Assembly: GCA_000415185.1 (NCBI GenBank)
Contig: KE351679.1
Span: 60,792-124,791, forward strand
Source: Enterococcus faecalis 13-SD-W-01
GTDB taxonomy: Bacteria > Bacillota > Bacilli > Lactobacillales > Enterococcaceae
Direction of reading: 5' to 3'
DNA: 64,000 nt
Shown: positions 48,751 through 58,299 of the stretch, in pieces
How the letters are laid out: every line of letters starts with the position of its first letter
Numbering within the stretch: position 1 is the first letter of the stretch
Notes under the pieces: model-generated
Seen by the model: only the letters and a program-made list of their open reading frames with translations
Told to the model about the DNA's origin: nothing
Databases searched by the model: none
Position numbers and translations under genes: made by a program

Positions 48751-48789
48751 GATGTGTTTGCCGTTAAACGGTTTGCACATCTTTTTTTA
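48751..48789 (+). terminator. trhO terminator
   Basis: GATGTG...CCGTT / AACGG...CACATC with a TTTTTTT tail. Confidence 0.82.
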
Positions 48790-48832
48790 TATTGTAGTGA
48801 GTATACAGGTTCAGCTGTTTTCTTACTTACGA

Positions 48833-48838
48833 TATAAT
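48833..48838 (+). promoter_or_regulatory. -10 box of the metallophosphatase gene
   Basis: Perfect TATAAT 18 bp before the start codon; weak -35. Confidence 0.5.
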
Positions 48839-48856
48839 GGATAAAAAGGAGTGTGG

Positions 48857-49594
48857 ATGATGAAATCAATGGTTTATGCTATCGGCGATGTTCACGGGAA
48901 ATACGAATTGTTTCAAAAATTATTGAATGATTATGATCCTCAGATTCATCAACTAGTTTTGATGGGAGATTTAAATGACCGCGGCACGCGTTCTAAAGAA
49001 TGTTTATTGATGGGGATGAAATTAGCCAAAGAGTCAGGTGCCATCTATCTGCGGGGCAATCACGAAGAATACCTGCTGCAATTTTTGCAAGCACCAGAAG
49101 ACTGGTATGAGCCCTACGTTCGCAATGGCGGAGGCGAAACATTTGCCAGTTTGCTTCATCCAGGAGCAACAGAAGAATATTCGCCCACGGAAATCGCAAT
49201 GATGATCCGTTCGCATTACCCGGAATTAATTGAGTTTTTGACACAGCGGCCGCTTTATTATGAATGGCAGGACTATTTATTTGTCCATGCTGGGGTGGAT
49301 TTAGAGAAAAAAGATTGGCATGATACTGAACCAAGAGATTTCATCTGGATCCGCGAGCCCTTTCATGAAGGAAAGAATCATACAGGAAAAACAATTGTCT
49401 TTGGTCATACGATTACGCCAATGCTACATGGAGATATGCAAACGACAGATTTGTGGATCAACGACCATAAAATAGGAATCGATGGCGGCGCAGTTTTTGG
49501 CGGTTCGCTTCATGGTGTTATTTTCAATAACAAAGGAATCGTCCAAGATATCGAATATCAAAATAACGAAGGACCTTGGCAGCCTGATTTTTAA
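48857..49594 (+). CDS. Calcineurin-like metallophosphatase (PrpE/PphA/ApaH type)
   Basis: A 245-aa cytoplasmic metallophosphoesterase. The metal ligands are in order: GDVHG near 11, GDLNDRG near 39, GNHE near 67, the His in FVHAG, and GHT near 182. This arrangement fits the bacterial serine/threonine phosphatase and diadenosine tetraphosphatase group; the substrate cannot be told. AAAGGAG (to 48851) suits ATG 48857 or 48860; the GTG at 48851 overlaps the site. Confidence 0.9.
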   Translation: MMKSMVYAIGDVHGKYELFQKLLNDYDPQIHQLVLMGDLNDRGTRSKECLLMGMKLAKESGAIYLRGNHEEYLLQFLQAPEDWYEPYVRNGGGETFASLLHPGATEEYSPTEIAMMIRSHYPELIEFLTQRPLYYEWQDYLFVHAGVDLEKKDWHDTEPRDFIWIREPFHEGKNHTGKTIVFGHTITPMLHGDMQTTDLWINDHKIGIDGGAVFGGSLHGVIFNNKGIVQDIEYQNNEGPWQPDF

Positions 49595-49617
49595 CCAATC
49601 AGAAAATATGGTAGAAT
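49589..49617 (+). promoter_or_regulatory. tex promoter
   Basis: Extended -10 TG-G-TAGAAT (49609-49617) with TTTTAA 17 bp upstream of the -10 hexamer. Confidence 0.5.
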
Positions 49618-49651
49618 AGGTAGACTATTTTTTAAGAAACGAGGCTTTTGC

Positions 49652-51838
49652 ATGTCGGAAAAATTAAACTCAGAGATTCTCCAGTTAATCCAAAAAGAAA
49701 CAAATGATTACTCACCAAAGCAATTGAAAACCGTACTGACTTTATTAGGTGAAGGAAATACTGTTCCTTTTATCGCACGTTATCGAAAAGAAATGACAGG
49801 CAGTCTGGATGAAGTCCAAATCAGAGAAATCGAAGAAAGATATGCGTATCTTGAAAATTTGGAAAAGCGCAAAACAGAAGTGCTTCGCCTAATCGACGAA
49901 CAAGAAAAATTGACCCCAGAATTAGCGGCTGAAATAAAACAAGCAGCAAAAATGCAGCAGGTAGAAGATCTTTACCGCCCTTATAAACAAAAACGCAGAA
50001 CAAAAGCAACGATTGCGAAAGAAAAAGGATTAGAACCACTTGCAGAACTGCTTTTAACACTGCCTAACACTGACATTACTGCAGAAGCAGCAAAATATGT
50101 CAATGAAGAAAACGAAATTTTGGATGCTCAAGCCGCATTGGACGGTGCGCATGAGATTCTAGCGGAACAATTCAGCGACAACGCTAAATTCAGAACCTGG
50201 ATCCGTTCTTTTGTCTATAACAAAGGCAGTTATACTAGCGAAGCCAAAGACAAAGAAAAAGACGAAAAAGGCGTTTATGAAATGTATTACGATTTTTCAG
50301 AACCCATCCATAAAGTCGTTTCTCACCGTGTGCTAGCAACCAACCGTGGGGAAAAAGAAGGGATTCTAAAAGTTGAATTGACAGCTGATGATTCTAAAAT
50401 CATGGATTACTTTGAAAGACAGCTTGTCCGAAACCCGCAATCACCCGCAGCGCCGATGATTCGTGAAGCTTACCAAGACAGCTACAAACGGTTTATTCGT
50501 CCATCGATTGAACGGGAAATTCGTAATGAATTGACAGAGAAAGCGGATGAACAGGCCATTGCTATTTTTGGCGAAAACTTGCGGAATCTGCTGCTGCAGC
50601 CGCCTTTGAAAGGCAAAGTAGTACTTGGGTTTGACCCGGCTTACCGTACAGGCTGCAAATTGGCTGTCGTTGATCCTACGGGAAAAGTTTTGGCTATCGA
50701 AGTGATTTATCCCCACAAACCAGCACCTCAAGCAAAACGAGCAGCTGCTGAGCCGGCTTTTTCTGAGTTGATTAATCGTTACCAAGTGGAAATGGTGGCT
50801 ATCGGAAACGGGACAGCCAGCCGAGAGTCCGAAGTTTTTGTAGCAGAACAATTGAAAAACGCAGATCATGAGGCATATTACGTAATCGTCAACGAAGCAG
50901 GTGCTTCTGTTTATTCCGCCAGTGATATCGCGCGAAAAGAATTTCCTGAGCTGCAAGTTGAAGAAAGAAGTGCAGTCTCTATCGCACGCCGATTACAAGA
51001 TCCCTTGGCAGAATTAGTGAAAATCGATCCAAAAGCTGTAGGCGTAGGACAATATCAGCATGATGTATCCCAAAAACGTCTAGCAGAACAGTTAGCCTTT
51101 GTAGTTGAAACAGCTGTGAACCAAGTGGGTGTGGACGTAAATACAGCAAGTCCGCAACTCCTGCAGCATATCTCTGGTTTAAATAAAACAACTGCTCAAA
51201 ATATCGTGACATACAGAGATGAAAATGGTGCATTTACTTCAAGAGCGCAGTTAAAAAAAGTACCACGCTTAGGGCCTAAAGCCTACGAACAAGCAATTGG
51301 CTTTTTACGTATCCCAAACGGTAAAAACGTTTTGGATAATACCGGTATCCATCCAGAAAGCTATGTTTACGCAAAAGAAATCTTAGCTGCAAACGGCATT
51401 TCTGAAAAAACATTAGGAACACCGGAAACTGCTGCGAAATTAACAGCATTGAAACCAGCAAAATTAGCTGAAACGATGAACGTTGGGGAAGAAACGTTGA
51501 CAGATATCCTAGCAGGATTGACACAGCCTGGACGTGATATGCGTGAAGAGATGCCTGCGCCGCTTTTACGTCAAGATGTCTTGTCGATCGGTGACTTGAA
51601 ACCTGGAATGGAATTAAAAGGTACTGTTCGAAATGTAATCGATTTTGGTGCGTTTGTCGATATCGGTGTAAAGCAAGACGGTTTAGTCCATTTGTCAAAA
51701 TTAAGCAAAAAATTCGTGAAGCATCCAACAGATGTTGTTTCTGTCGGTGATGTCGTTACCGTTTGGATTGAAAATGCGGATGAGAAAAAAGGACGAATCA
51801 GCTTAACGATGCTATCACCATTTGAGGATAAGAAATAA
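49652..51838 (+). CDS. tex: Tex-family RNA-binding transcription factor
   Basis: A 728-aa nucleic-acid-binding protein related to eukaryotic Spt6. Domains in order: Tex N-terminal helical region (1-200, with FIARYRKEMTGSLDE near 40), YqgF/RNase-H-like domain (about 320-450, start GFDPAYRTGCKLAVVD), helix-hairpin-helix repeats (about 480-560) and a C-terminal S1 domain (about 645-720, GTVRNVIDFGAFVDIGVKQDG). A CGAGG site precedes ATG 49652. The SprT-like gene follows with a 1-bp gap; the same pair (ydcI-ydcK) is found in B. subtilis. Confidence 0.95.
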   Translation: MSEKLNSEILQLIQKETNDYSPKQLKTVLTLLGEGNTVPFIARYRKEMTGSLDEVQIREIEERYAYLENLEKRKTEVLRLIDEQEKLTPELAAEIKQAAKMQQVEDLYRPYKQKRRTKATIAKEKGLEPLAELLLTLPNTDITAEAAKYVNEENEILDAQAALDGAHEILAEQFSDNAKFRTWIRSFVYNKGSYTSEAKDKEKDEKGVYEMYYDFSEPIHKVVSHRVLATNRGEKEGILKVELTADDSKIMDYFERQLVRNPQSPAAPMIREAYQDSYKRFIRPSIEREIRNELTEKADEQAIAIFGENLRNLLLQPPLKGKVVLGFDPAYRTGCKLAVVDPTGKVLAIEVIYPHKPAPQAKRAAAEPAFSELINRYQVEMVAIGNGTASRESEVFVAEQLKNADHEAYYVIVNEAGASVYSASDIARKEFPELQVEERSAVSIARRLQDPLAELVKIDPKAVGVGQYQHDVSQKRLAEQLAFVVETAVNQVGVDVNTASPQLLQHISGLNKTTAQNIVTYRDENGAFTSRAQLKKVPRLGPKAYEQAIGFLRIPNGKNVLDNTGIHPESYVYAKEILAANGISEKTLGTPETAAKLTALKPAKLAETMNVGEETLTDILAGLTQPGRDMREEMPAPLLRQDVLSIGDLKPGMELKGTVRNVIDFGAFVDIGVKQDGLVHLSKLSKKFVKHPTDVVSVGDVVTVWIENADEKKGRISLTMLSPFEDKK

Positions 51839-51839
51839 C

Positions 51840-52295
51840 ATGGATCAGAAACAGTTGCAGGAATTAGTCGAAGAAATTTCTTTGCGCTATTTTGGGCAGC
51901 CTTTCATGCACCAAGCAGCATTCAATAATCGTTTAAAAACCACTGGCGGCCGCTACCATTTGAAAGAGCATCATCTGGATTTTAATCCGCATTTGTTTGC
52001 AGAATCGTCCAGAGAAACCGTTGTTGGTATTATTAAACATGAGCTTTGCCATTATCATTTGCACCTTGCTGGAAAAGGCTACCGGCACAAAGACCAAGAT
52101 TTCAAGAGGTTATTGGCTAAAACAGGCGGGCTCCGCTATGCACCGTCTTTAAGTCCAACAAAAATAGAGTGTTATCAGTGTCAAGATTGCGGGACGCTCA
52201 TCCAGCGAAGAAATAAACTAAATACTAAAAAATATTTCTGCGGAAAATGCCGGGGTTCCCTCGTTTGGCGTGAAACGCAGCGAAGAGCGGGGTAG
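51840..52295 (+). CDS. SprT-like zinc metalloprotease-type protein
   Basis: A 151-aa SprT-family protein. The metal/active site is HELCHYH (residues near 65), followed by a C-terminal zinc ribbon with CYQCQDCG and CGKCRG. ATG 51840 is 1 bp past the tex stop. The only Shine-Dalgarno-like GAGG is 12 bp away, so translation likely depends on tex. The in-frame TTG at 51822 overlaps tex and is less likely. Related eukaryotic Spartan proteins cleave DNA-protein crosslinks; the bacterial role is not settled. Confidence 0.88.
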   Translation: MDQKQLQELVEEISLRYFGQPFMHQAAFNNRLKTTGGRYHLKEHHLDFNPHLFAESSRETVVGIIKHELCHYHLHLAGKGYRHKDQDFKRLLAKTGGLRYAPSLSPTKIECYQCQDCGTLIQRRNKLNTKKYFCGKCRGSLVWRETQRRAG

Positions 52296-52420
52296 GGAGC
52301 AAAGAGGTTTGCAATAATAGATGGATTTTTCTATTTGTAGAAAAGAGTCTTATTGTTGTGAGACACGAAGAAAGAAGTGATTTGATGTCGAATAGTACCT
52401 GTTTGGCACTTGGAGCTAAA

Positions 52421-52690
52421 CAGCTCGCTCACACCCTCTCTGTAAACGGTGCTCACTCAGCTGTTTTTCGGCAGTAAGTCAAATTTTTGCAAAAGTCTGA
52501 GAAGCGACTTCCGAAAAATCTTTCTTACTGCTCAAAACAAAACGCTGAGTTCACAACCTCTATTCAAACGGTGTTTTCTCAGTTGATCCTCGGCATTAAG
52601 CTTTCCAAAGTGAAAAACATGAAAAGCTGTTTTCCATTTGGAAAGAATCTTAATGCTCGGATCAGAACACTGAAAAAACAACCTCTCTAT
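52421..52690. repeat. Tandem hairpin-forming repeat array upstream of murC
   Basis: About 2.2 copies of a 122-125-bp unit. The shared lead, CAC-A-(C/A)CCTCT...AAACGGTG...TCAG...CGGCA-TAAG, occurs from 52430 and 52552, with a third partial copy at 52678. Each full unit folds into a small hairpin A (CAGCT..AGCTG 52421-52463; CTGAG..CTCAG 52545-52582) and a long hairpin B (GCAGTAAG 52471-52478 with CTTACTGC 52524-52531; GCATTAAG-CTTTCCAAA 52593-52609 with TTTGGAAAG 52637-52645 and CTTAATGC 52649-52656). Hairpin B sequences differ but complement themselves, so structure is conserved. The remaining bases of the 52296-52782 gap hold no gene. Confidence 0.75.
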
Positions 52691-52782
52691 AAAATAGTTG
52701 AAATTTTTAATGATATATAAGATAATGGTCAACGTGTTGAATAAAAACCGATGTGGTTGATAGATAAGAGAAGAGGATTCGA

Positions 52783-54117
52783 ATGGAAAATCAAGAAAAA
52801 TTATATCATTTTGTCGGTATCAAAGGTTCAGGTATGAGCTCTCTTGCGCTTGTCCTGCATGAAAAAGGCTTTAAAGTCCAAGGTTCAGATATCGAAAAAT
52901 ATTTCTTTACACAAAGAGATTTAGAAAAAGAAAAAATAACAATTTTACCGTTCAGTTCGGAGAATATCAAACCCGGAATGATCGTTATCCAAGGGAATGC
53001 TTTCCCTGACACCCACGAAGAGATCCAACGTGCGAAAGAATTAGGCCTAGAAATTATCCGTTACCATGATTTTATCGGTCAGTTCATTCAATCATATACA
53101 AGTATCGCTGTAACAGGTTCTCACGGAAAAACAAGTACAACTGGTTTATTATCACATGTACTTTCTGGCGTTCGCCCAACAAGTTACTTGATTGGCGATG
53201 GTACTGGACATGGCGATCCTCAAGCAGAATTTTTTGCTTTTGAAGCTTGTGAGTACCGCAGACATTTCTTAGCATATGCACCTGATTATGCAATTATGAC
53301 AAATATCGACTTTGACCATCCAGATTACTATACAAGTATTGAAGATGTGTTTACTGCTTTCCAAAAAATGGCAAGTCAAGTGAAAAAAGGGATTTTTGCG
53401 TACGGGGATGACCCATATCTAAGAAAATTAGAAGCAGATGTGCCGATTTACTATTACGGTATTTCAGAAGATGATGATATCCAAGCAAAAAATATCGAAC
53501 GTACAACAGAAGGTTCAGCTTTTGATGTGTATCATGGCGAAGAATTCATTGGCCGTTTTGTTTTACCAGCATACGGCAAACATAACATCATGAATGCGCT
53601 AGGTGTTATTGCTGTGGCTTACTTTGAAGAATTAGACATGAAAGAAGTAGCAGATGAAATGCTGACTTTCCCTGGCGTAAAACGCCGCTTCAGCGAAAAA
53701 ATCGTTGCCGATATGACCGTTGTCGATGATTACGCACATCACCCTGCAGAAATCAGAGCAACAATCGACGGCGCACGTCAAAAATATCCTGATAAAGAAA
53801 TCATTGCTGTGTTCCAACCGCACACATTTACTCGTACAATCGCATTGATGGATGAGTTTGCGGAAGCGTTGGATCTAGCAGATAAAGTTTACTTATGTGA
53901 TATTTTCGGTTCTGCGCGTGAAGAACAAGGAAATGTGAAAATCGAAGACTTAGGCAATAAAATCAAAAAAGGCGGCGAAGTGATTACAGAAACGAATGTT
54001 TCCCCACTATTGGATTACCATGATGCTGTAATGATCTTCATGGGAGCCGGCGACGTACAAAAATTTGAACAAGCCTATGAAAAATTGTTGAGCAGCACAA
54101 CAAAAAATGTTTTGTAA
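52783..54117 (+). CDS. murC: UDP-N-acetylmuramate--L-alanine ligase
   Basis: Adds L-Ala to UDP-MurNAc, the first step of peptidoglycan stem synthesis. At 444 aa it has the usual Mur ligase order: N-terminal Rossmann domain ([13 protein letters not shown] near 10), central ATPase with P-loop [10 protein letters not shown] near 110, and C-terminal domain with [16 protein letters not shown] near 316. A GAGAGGA site precedes ATG 52783. It stands alone, with the tandem repeat upstream and a terminator downstream. Confidence 0.97.
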   Translation: MENQEKLYHFVGIKGSGMSSLALVLHEKGFKVQGSDIEKYFFTQRDLEKEKITILPFSSENIKPGMIVIQGNAFPDTHEEIQRAKELGLEIIRYHDFIGQFIQSYTSIAVTGSHGKTSTTGLLSHVLSGVRPTSYLIGDGTGHGDPQAEFFAFEACEYRRHFLAYAPDYAIMTNIDFDHPDYYTSIEDVFTAFQKMASQVKKGIFAYGDDPYLRKLEADVPIYYYGISEDDDIQAKNIERTTEGSAFDVYHGEEFIGRFVLPAYGKHNIMNALGVIAVAYFEELDMKEVADEMLTFPGVKRRFSEKIVADMTVVDDYAHHPAEIRATIDGARQKYPDKEIIAVFQPHTFTRTIALMDEFAEALDLADKVYLCDIFGSAREEQGNVKIEDLGNKIKKGGEVITETNVSPLLDYHDAVMIFMGAGDVQKFEQAYEKLLSSTTKNVL

Positions 54118-54175
54118 TCAGAGGTTGTGAAAAAGCTGTTCAGGCTTAAGTATTAAATAAAAATCAGAAGTTATA

Positions 54176-54229
54176 ACAAATCCCCTTAAACAGCTTTCTG
54201 TGTTTAAGGGGATTTATTATTTATTTTTT
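54176..54229 (+). terminator. murC terminator
   Basis: AAATCCCCTTAAACA / TGTTTAAGGGGATTT with a 7-8-nt loop, followed by A/T-rich sequence. Confidence 0.85.
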
Positions 54230-54257
54230 AGGTTTCACAGAGAAAAAGTAAGTACGC

Positions 54258-54285
54258 TTGCCTTTTTGCGCCTTTTTGGTAAAAT
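54258..54285 (+). promoter_or_regulatory. Promoter of the MaoC-like gene
   Basis: TTGCCT (54258-54263), 16 bp, TAAAAT (54280-54285) with an extended TG. Confidence 0.6.
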
Positions 54286-54319
54286 TACTTTTATAAAGAA
54301 TAACTGGAGGGTTTCTATC

Positions 54320-54790
54320 TTGAACATAGGTAAACCGCGGAAATTAGGAAAAACAATCAACGAACTAGAAGAAGGCGACTCGTTATCTTTAACGGAATCG
54401 ATCGAAGACAATCAGCTGCTGCTGTATCTTGGTTTGACAAATGATGCGAATCCGCTGTATATCCAGCACGATTTTGCACAACAAACTGACTATAACGCAC
54501 CGATCGTACCATCTGTTATGCTGATGGGGATCATCACCAGCGCAATCTCAAAACACTTGCCGGGTCCAGGTTCACATGTCGTCAACTTTTCAGTTAATTT
54601 CATCGAACCGGTTTTTCATTATGAAACACTGACTTTTCAGTTTGAAGTGATGAAAGTTGATAAAATGAAAGATGTGGTAACAATTTCTGTGGAAGCAGAA
54701 AATAATGAAAAAAATCGCGTATTAGATGCGGTAGTTATGGTACAACCGCCTAAACATGCGATAGAAAGCGAAGGTGCTCTAAATGAATAA
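54320..54790 (+). CDS. MaoC-like hot-dog dehydratase-type protein
   Basis: Start TTG 54320 is chosen because TGGAGGG (54304-54310) lies at suitable spacing and upstream reading runs into the promoter. The 156-aa protein has the hot-dog hydratase pattern: LYLGLTNDANPLYIQHDFAQQT with the catalytic-type Asp/His region, then APIVPSVMLMGIITSAISKHLPGPG and a closing strand VNFIEPVFHYETL. It resembles enoyl-CoA hydratase/(R)-specific MaoC proteins; the substrate is unknown. Its last 8 bases overlap the next gene. Confidence 0.82.
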   Translation: MNIGKPRKLGKTINELEEGDSLSLTESIEDNQLLLYLGLTNDANPLYIQHDFAQQTDYNAPIVPSVMLMGIITSAISKHLPGPGSHVVNFSVNFIEPVFHYETLTFQFEVMKVDKMKDVVTISVEAENNEKNRVLDAVVMVQPPKHAIESEGALNE

Positions 54791-55463
54791 TCAACAAGCA
54801 GTATCTCAAGGATTAAATCGTTTTTATTCAAAAATATATGGATATTTGGGTCTTGGATTAGCGCTAAGTGCTATCGTGTCGTATTTGACACTGGAAGTAT
54901 TTCCCGTGCAAGTGGGCGCTTTTATCAATAACTTCCCGCTAGGATTCATGGGATTGTGGATCATTGAATTGATCTTAGTTGTTGTTTTAGGTGTCAAAGC
55001 ACAAAAGAATCCAAGCTTGGCAGTCGGCGGTTTCATCGTTTACTCCTTGCTTAACGGATTGACACTTGCCATAACTTTATCTTTTTATGACATCGGAACG
55101 ATCACTCAAGCATTCGTAACAGCTACAGGAATGTTTATTGGGATGTCAGTTGTCGGTATGGTAACGAAAAAAGACTTAAGCGGTATCGGTCGTGCAAGTA
55201 TGGCGGCATTGATCGGTGTGAACATTGCAATGTTTTTGAATATATTTATCTTGCATAGCGGACCAGTAGATTTCTTTATCTCGATTTTGATGGTCGTTAT
55301 CTTTGCTGGGATCACAGCTTACGATAACCAAAGTATCCGTACAATCTACAACCAATCGAACGGTACAGCCAACAGCGGTGTCGCAGTATTTATGGCATTG
55401 AAACTTTATTTAGATTTTATCAACTTGTTCTTAGCGTTCTTACGTATCTTTGGACGGGATTGA
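54783..55463 (+). CDS. Bax inhibitor-1 (TMBIM/YetJ) family membrane protein
   Basis: A 226-aa protein with seven hydrophobic helices covering nearly its whole length. The family start GLNRFYSKIYGYLGLGLALSAI and the C-terminal ITAYDNQSIRTIYN with the paired-Asp-type region and LYLDFINLFLAFLRIFG are present. Bacterial members such as B. subtilis YetJ leak calcium in a pH-dependent way. It overlaps the MaoC-like gene by 8 bp; a GAAGGTG site lies inside that gene. Confidence 0.92.
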   Translation: MNNQQAVSQGLNRFYSKIYGYLGLGLALSAIVSYLTLEVFPVQVGAFINNFPLGFMGLWIIELILVVVLGVKAQKNPSLAVGGFIVYSLLNGLTLAITLSFYDIGTITQAFVTATGMFIGMSVVGMVTKKDLSGIGRASMAALIGVNIAMFLNIFILHSGPVDFFISILMVVIFAGITAYDNQSIRTIYNQSNGTANSGVAVFMALKLYLDFINLFLAFLRIFGRD

Positions 55464-55498
55464 TTTCAAAACAAAGCATATTTTTTAAATAAAACCAG

Positions 55499-55538
55499 AA
55501 ACGAGTGAAAAAACTTTCGAGTATTTTTCACTCGTTTT
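55499..55538 (+). terminator. Terminator after the Bax-inhibitor-type gene
   Basis: AAACGAGTGAAAAA / TTTTTCACTCGTTTT, loop about 10 nt. Confidence 0.85.
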
Positions 55539-55581
55539 GCTGTTAAAAGAGGAACTTCTTTTCGCTTTCCCTGTGATTGTT

Positions 55582-55590
55582 TGTTAAAAT
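55582..55590 (+). promoter_or_regulatory. polA promoter, extended -10
   Basis: TG-T-TAAAAT at 55582-55590, 32 bp before the start; -35 weak. Confidence 0.5.
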
Positions 55591-55622
55591 AGAGAAGAAC
55601 TTTACAGTGAGGGGTTATGAGA

Positions 55623-58268
55623 ATGGCAAAAAATAAATTATTATTAGTGGATGGAAATAGCGTGGCATTCCGTGCGTTTTTCGCACTCCACAATTCGTTA
55701 GAACGTTTTAAAACAAGCAGCGGACTTCATACAAATGCGATCTACGCTTTTAATACGATGTTCGAAAATGTGATGCAAAAAGAAGAACCAACACATGTAT
55801 TGGTTGCTTTTGATGCAGGTAAAACAACATTCCGCACAGAGATGTACCAAGATTACAAAGCAGGAAGATCAAAAACGCCAGGCGAATTCAAAGAACAAAT
55901 GCCTTATATCCGCGATTTATTAACTGGACTTGGTGTAAAGTATTATGAATTAGAAAATTACGAAGCTGACGACATTATCGGCACATTAGCAGAAAATGTC
56001 GATAAAGAACAATTTGATGTCGTTGTGTTATCTGGAGATCGGGATTTAACACAGTTGGCTAGTCCAGAAATCAAAGTCGATATCACGGTAAAAGGTGTCA
56101 GCGATATTGAATCGTATACACCAGAGCATGTCGCTGAAAAATATGACGGTCTTTCACCAAAACAAATCATTGATATGAAAGGTTTGGCAGGAGATACATC
56201 TGATAATATCCCTGGTGTAACGAAAATCGGTGAGAAAACAGCTATCAAGCTCTTGAAACAATATGGTTCAGTTGAAGGCATCTATGACCATATCGATGAG
56301 ATGAAACAAAGCAAAATGAAAGAAAATTTGATCAATGACAAAGAACAAGCTTTCTTATCCAAACGACTAGCGACTATCGATACGTCAGCTCCTGTAGATG
56401 TTTCCATTGATTCATTGAAATATGACGGAAAAGATCTGGATAAACTGATTCCTTTTTACAAAGAAATGGAGTTTAAACAGTTTCTTGCTAAATTAGATGT
56501 TGTAGAAGAAATCCCGGATATGGAAGATATCTTATTTGATGTAGTATCAGAATATGACGAATCAATGTTCGACTCAAATATGGCTTTATATGTCGAAATG
56601 CTGGGAGACAATTACCATCAAGAGGATATCGTAGGCGTAGCTTGGGGAACAAATAAAAAAATCTACGTGACCAATGATTTGGCTCTTTTTGAAAATGACG
56701 CGTTCCGAAACTGGCTGACAGATGAAACGCAACGAAAATTCGTTTATGACGCAAAAAGAACCTATGCAGCATTGAACCGTTATGTTGGAAAAACACAGGG
56801 AATCGATTTTGATATTTTATTAGGTGCCTATCTCCTTGATACGAATGAGAAAAGCAGTGACATTGAAGGAATCGCTGCCCATTACGGTTATAGTGATATT
56901 CGTTCCGATGAATCAGTTTACGGAAAAGGAGCTAAAAAAGGGCTGCCGGCAGATGAAGAAGATTTCTTTGCGCATCTTGCACGGAAAGTAGCGGCGATTG
57001 ACGCTTTGACGCCAATCTTAAATAAAGAATTAGAAGAAAAAAACCAAGCAGATCTGTTTTACAAAATGGAATTGCCTCTGTCTCAAATACTTGCTGAAAT
57101 GGAAATCACTGGAATCAAAGTCGACGCGTCTCGTTTGCAAGAAATGAAAGGCGAATTCTCAAAACGTCTACAAGAAATCGAGCATAAGATCCATGAAGAA
57201 GCAGGCGAGGAATTCAATTTGAATTCTCCAAAACAATTAGGCGTTATCTTGTTTGAAAAAATGGGGCTTCCAGTCATAAAAAAAACAAAAACAGGCTATT
57301 CCACAGCTGTTGATGTTTTGGAGCAGTTACGTGAACAAGCACCAATTGTTGATGATATCTTGACCTATCGCCAAATCGCAAAAATCCAATCAACTTATGT
57401 GGAAGGACTCTTGAAAGTCATCCAATCTGACGGAAAAGTCCATACCCGTTATGTCCAAACATTGACGCAAACAGGAAGATTAAGTTCTGTCGATCCGAAC
57501 TTGCAAAATATCCCGATTCGTTTAGAAGAAGGCCGAAAAATCAGACAAGCCTTTGTACCAAGAGCGAAAGATTGGTTGATTTATTCTTCCGACTATTCAC
57601 AAATCGAATTGCGTGTCCTTGCACATATCTCGAATGACGAACATTTGAAAGAAGCATTCTTAGAAGGTCAAGATATCCATGCAAGTACAGCAATGCGCGT
57701 CTTCGGTATCGAAAAACCAGAAGATGTGACACCAAATATGCGCCGCCAAGCAAAAGCAGTCAATTTCGGGATCGTCTATGGTATCTCGGATTATGGACTA
57801 TCACAAAATCTTGGGATCAGCCGAAAAGCAGCCCAACAATATATCGATACGTATTTCGAAAAATATCCTGGAGTAAAAGAATACATGGAGCGTATCGTTC
57901 GCGAAGCCAAAGATCTAGGCTATGTTGAAACGTTATATCATCGTCGCCGTTACTTACCAGATATCAACTCCAGAAATTACAATCTGCGTTCGTTTGCAGA
58001 GCGTACAGCGATCAACACACCTATTCAAGGTAGTGCCGCAGATATCTTGAAAATCGCAATGATTGAGTTGGCGCAACGCTTGAAAGAGGAAGATTTAGAA
58101 GCAACCATGCTGCTTCAAGTACACGATGAACTTGTCTTCGAAGTCCCTGAAAAAGAATTGGAACGTCTGGACAAACTTGTTAGCGAAGTCATGGAACAAA
58201 CAGTACAGCTGCACGTACCATTGATTACTGAAAGCAGTTGGGGCAAAACGTGGTACGAAGCAAAATAA
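55623..58268 (+). CDS. polA: DNA polymerase I
   Basis: Okazaki fragment processing and repair. ATG 55623 gives 881 aa (MAKNKLLLVDGNSVAFRAFF); ATG 55617 is only 2 bp from the GAGGGG site and less likely. The 5' nuclease domain is at 1-300 (YEADDIIGTLA, GDRDLTQL, GDTSDNIPGV). The 3'-5' exonuclease domain is present in size but its acidic motif is gone (ALYVEMLGDNYH where FDTETTG is expected), so proofreading is likely lost, as in Bacillus. Polymerase motif A DYSQIELRVLAH begins at 657, motif B RRQAKAVNFGIVYG follows, motif C QVHDELVFEV is near 832. Confidence 0.97.
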   Translation: MAKNKLLLVDGNSVAFRAFFALHNSLERFKTSSGLHTNAIYAFNTMFENVMQKEEPTHVLVAFDAGKTTFRTEMYQDYKAGRSKTPGEFKEQMPYIRDLLTGLGVKYYELENYEADDIIGTLAENVDKEQFDVVVLSGDRDLTQLASPEIKVDITVKGVSDIESYTPEHVAEKYDGLSPKQIIDMKGLAGDTSDNIPGVTKIGEKTAIKLLKQYGSVEGIYDHIDEMKQSKMKENLINDKEQAFLSKRLATIDTSAPVDVSIDSLKYDGKDLDKLIPFYKEMEFKQFLAKLDVVEEIPDMEDILFDVVSEYDESMFDSNMALYVEMLGDNYHQEDIVGVAWGTNKKIYVTNDLALFENDAFRNWLTDETQRKFVYDAKRTYAALNRYVGKTQGIDFDILLGAYLLDTNEKSSDIEGIAAHYGYSDIRSDESVYGKGAKKGLPADEEDFFAHLARKVAAIDALTPILNKELEEKNQADLFYKMELPLSQILAEMEITGIKVDASRLQEMKGEFSKRLQEIEHKIHEEAGEEFNLNSPKQLGVILFEKMGLPVIKKTKTGYSTAVDVLEQLREQAPIVDDILTYRQIAKIQSTYVEGLLKVIQSDGKVHTRYVQTLTQTGRLSSVDPNLQNIPIRLEEGRKIRQAFVPRAKDWLIYSSDYSQIELRVLAHISNDEHLKEAFLEGQDIHASTAMRVFGIEKPEDVTPNMRRQAKAVNFGIVYGISDYGLSQNLGISRKAAQQYIDTYFEKYPGVKEYMERIVREAKDLGYVETLYHRRRYLPDINSRNYNLRSFAERTAINTPIQGSAADILKIAMIELAQRLKEEDLEATMLLQVHDELVFEVPEKELERLDKLVSEVMEQTVQLHVPLITESSWGKTWYEAK

Positions 58269-58299
58269 CCAAATAAAACACAGTTTTGAAGGTGAAAAA

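Noticed and set aside
52487..52720. 77-aa plus-strand ORF and an overlapping 66-aa minus-strand ORF in the pre-murC gap
   Set aside because: Both run through the hairpin repeats, lack ribosome sites and have no protein-like composition; they are by-products of the palindromes.
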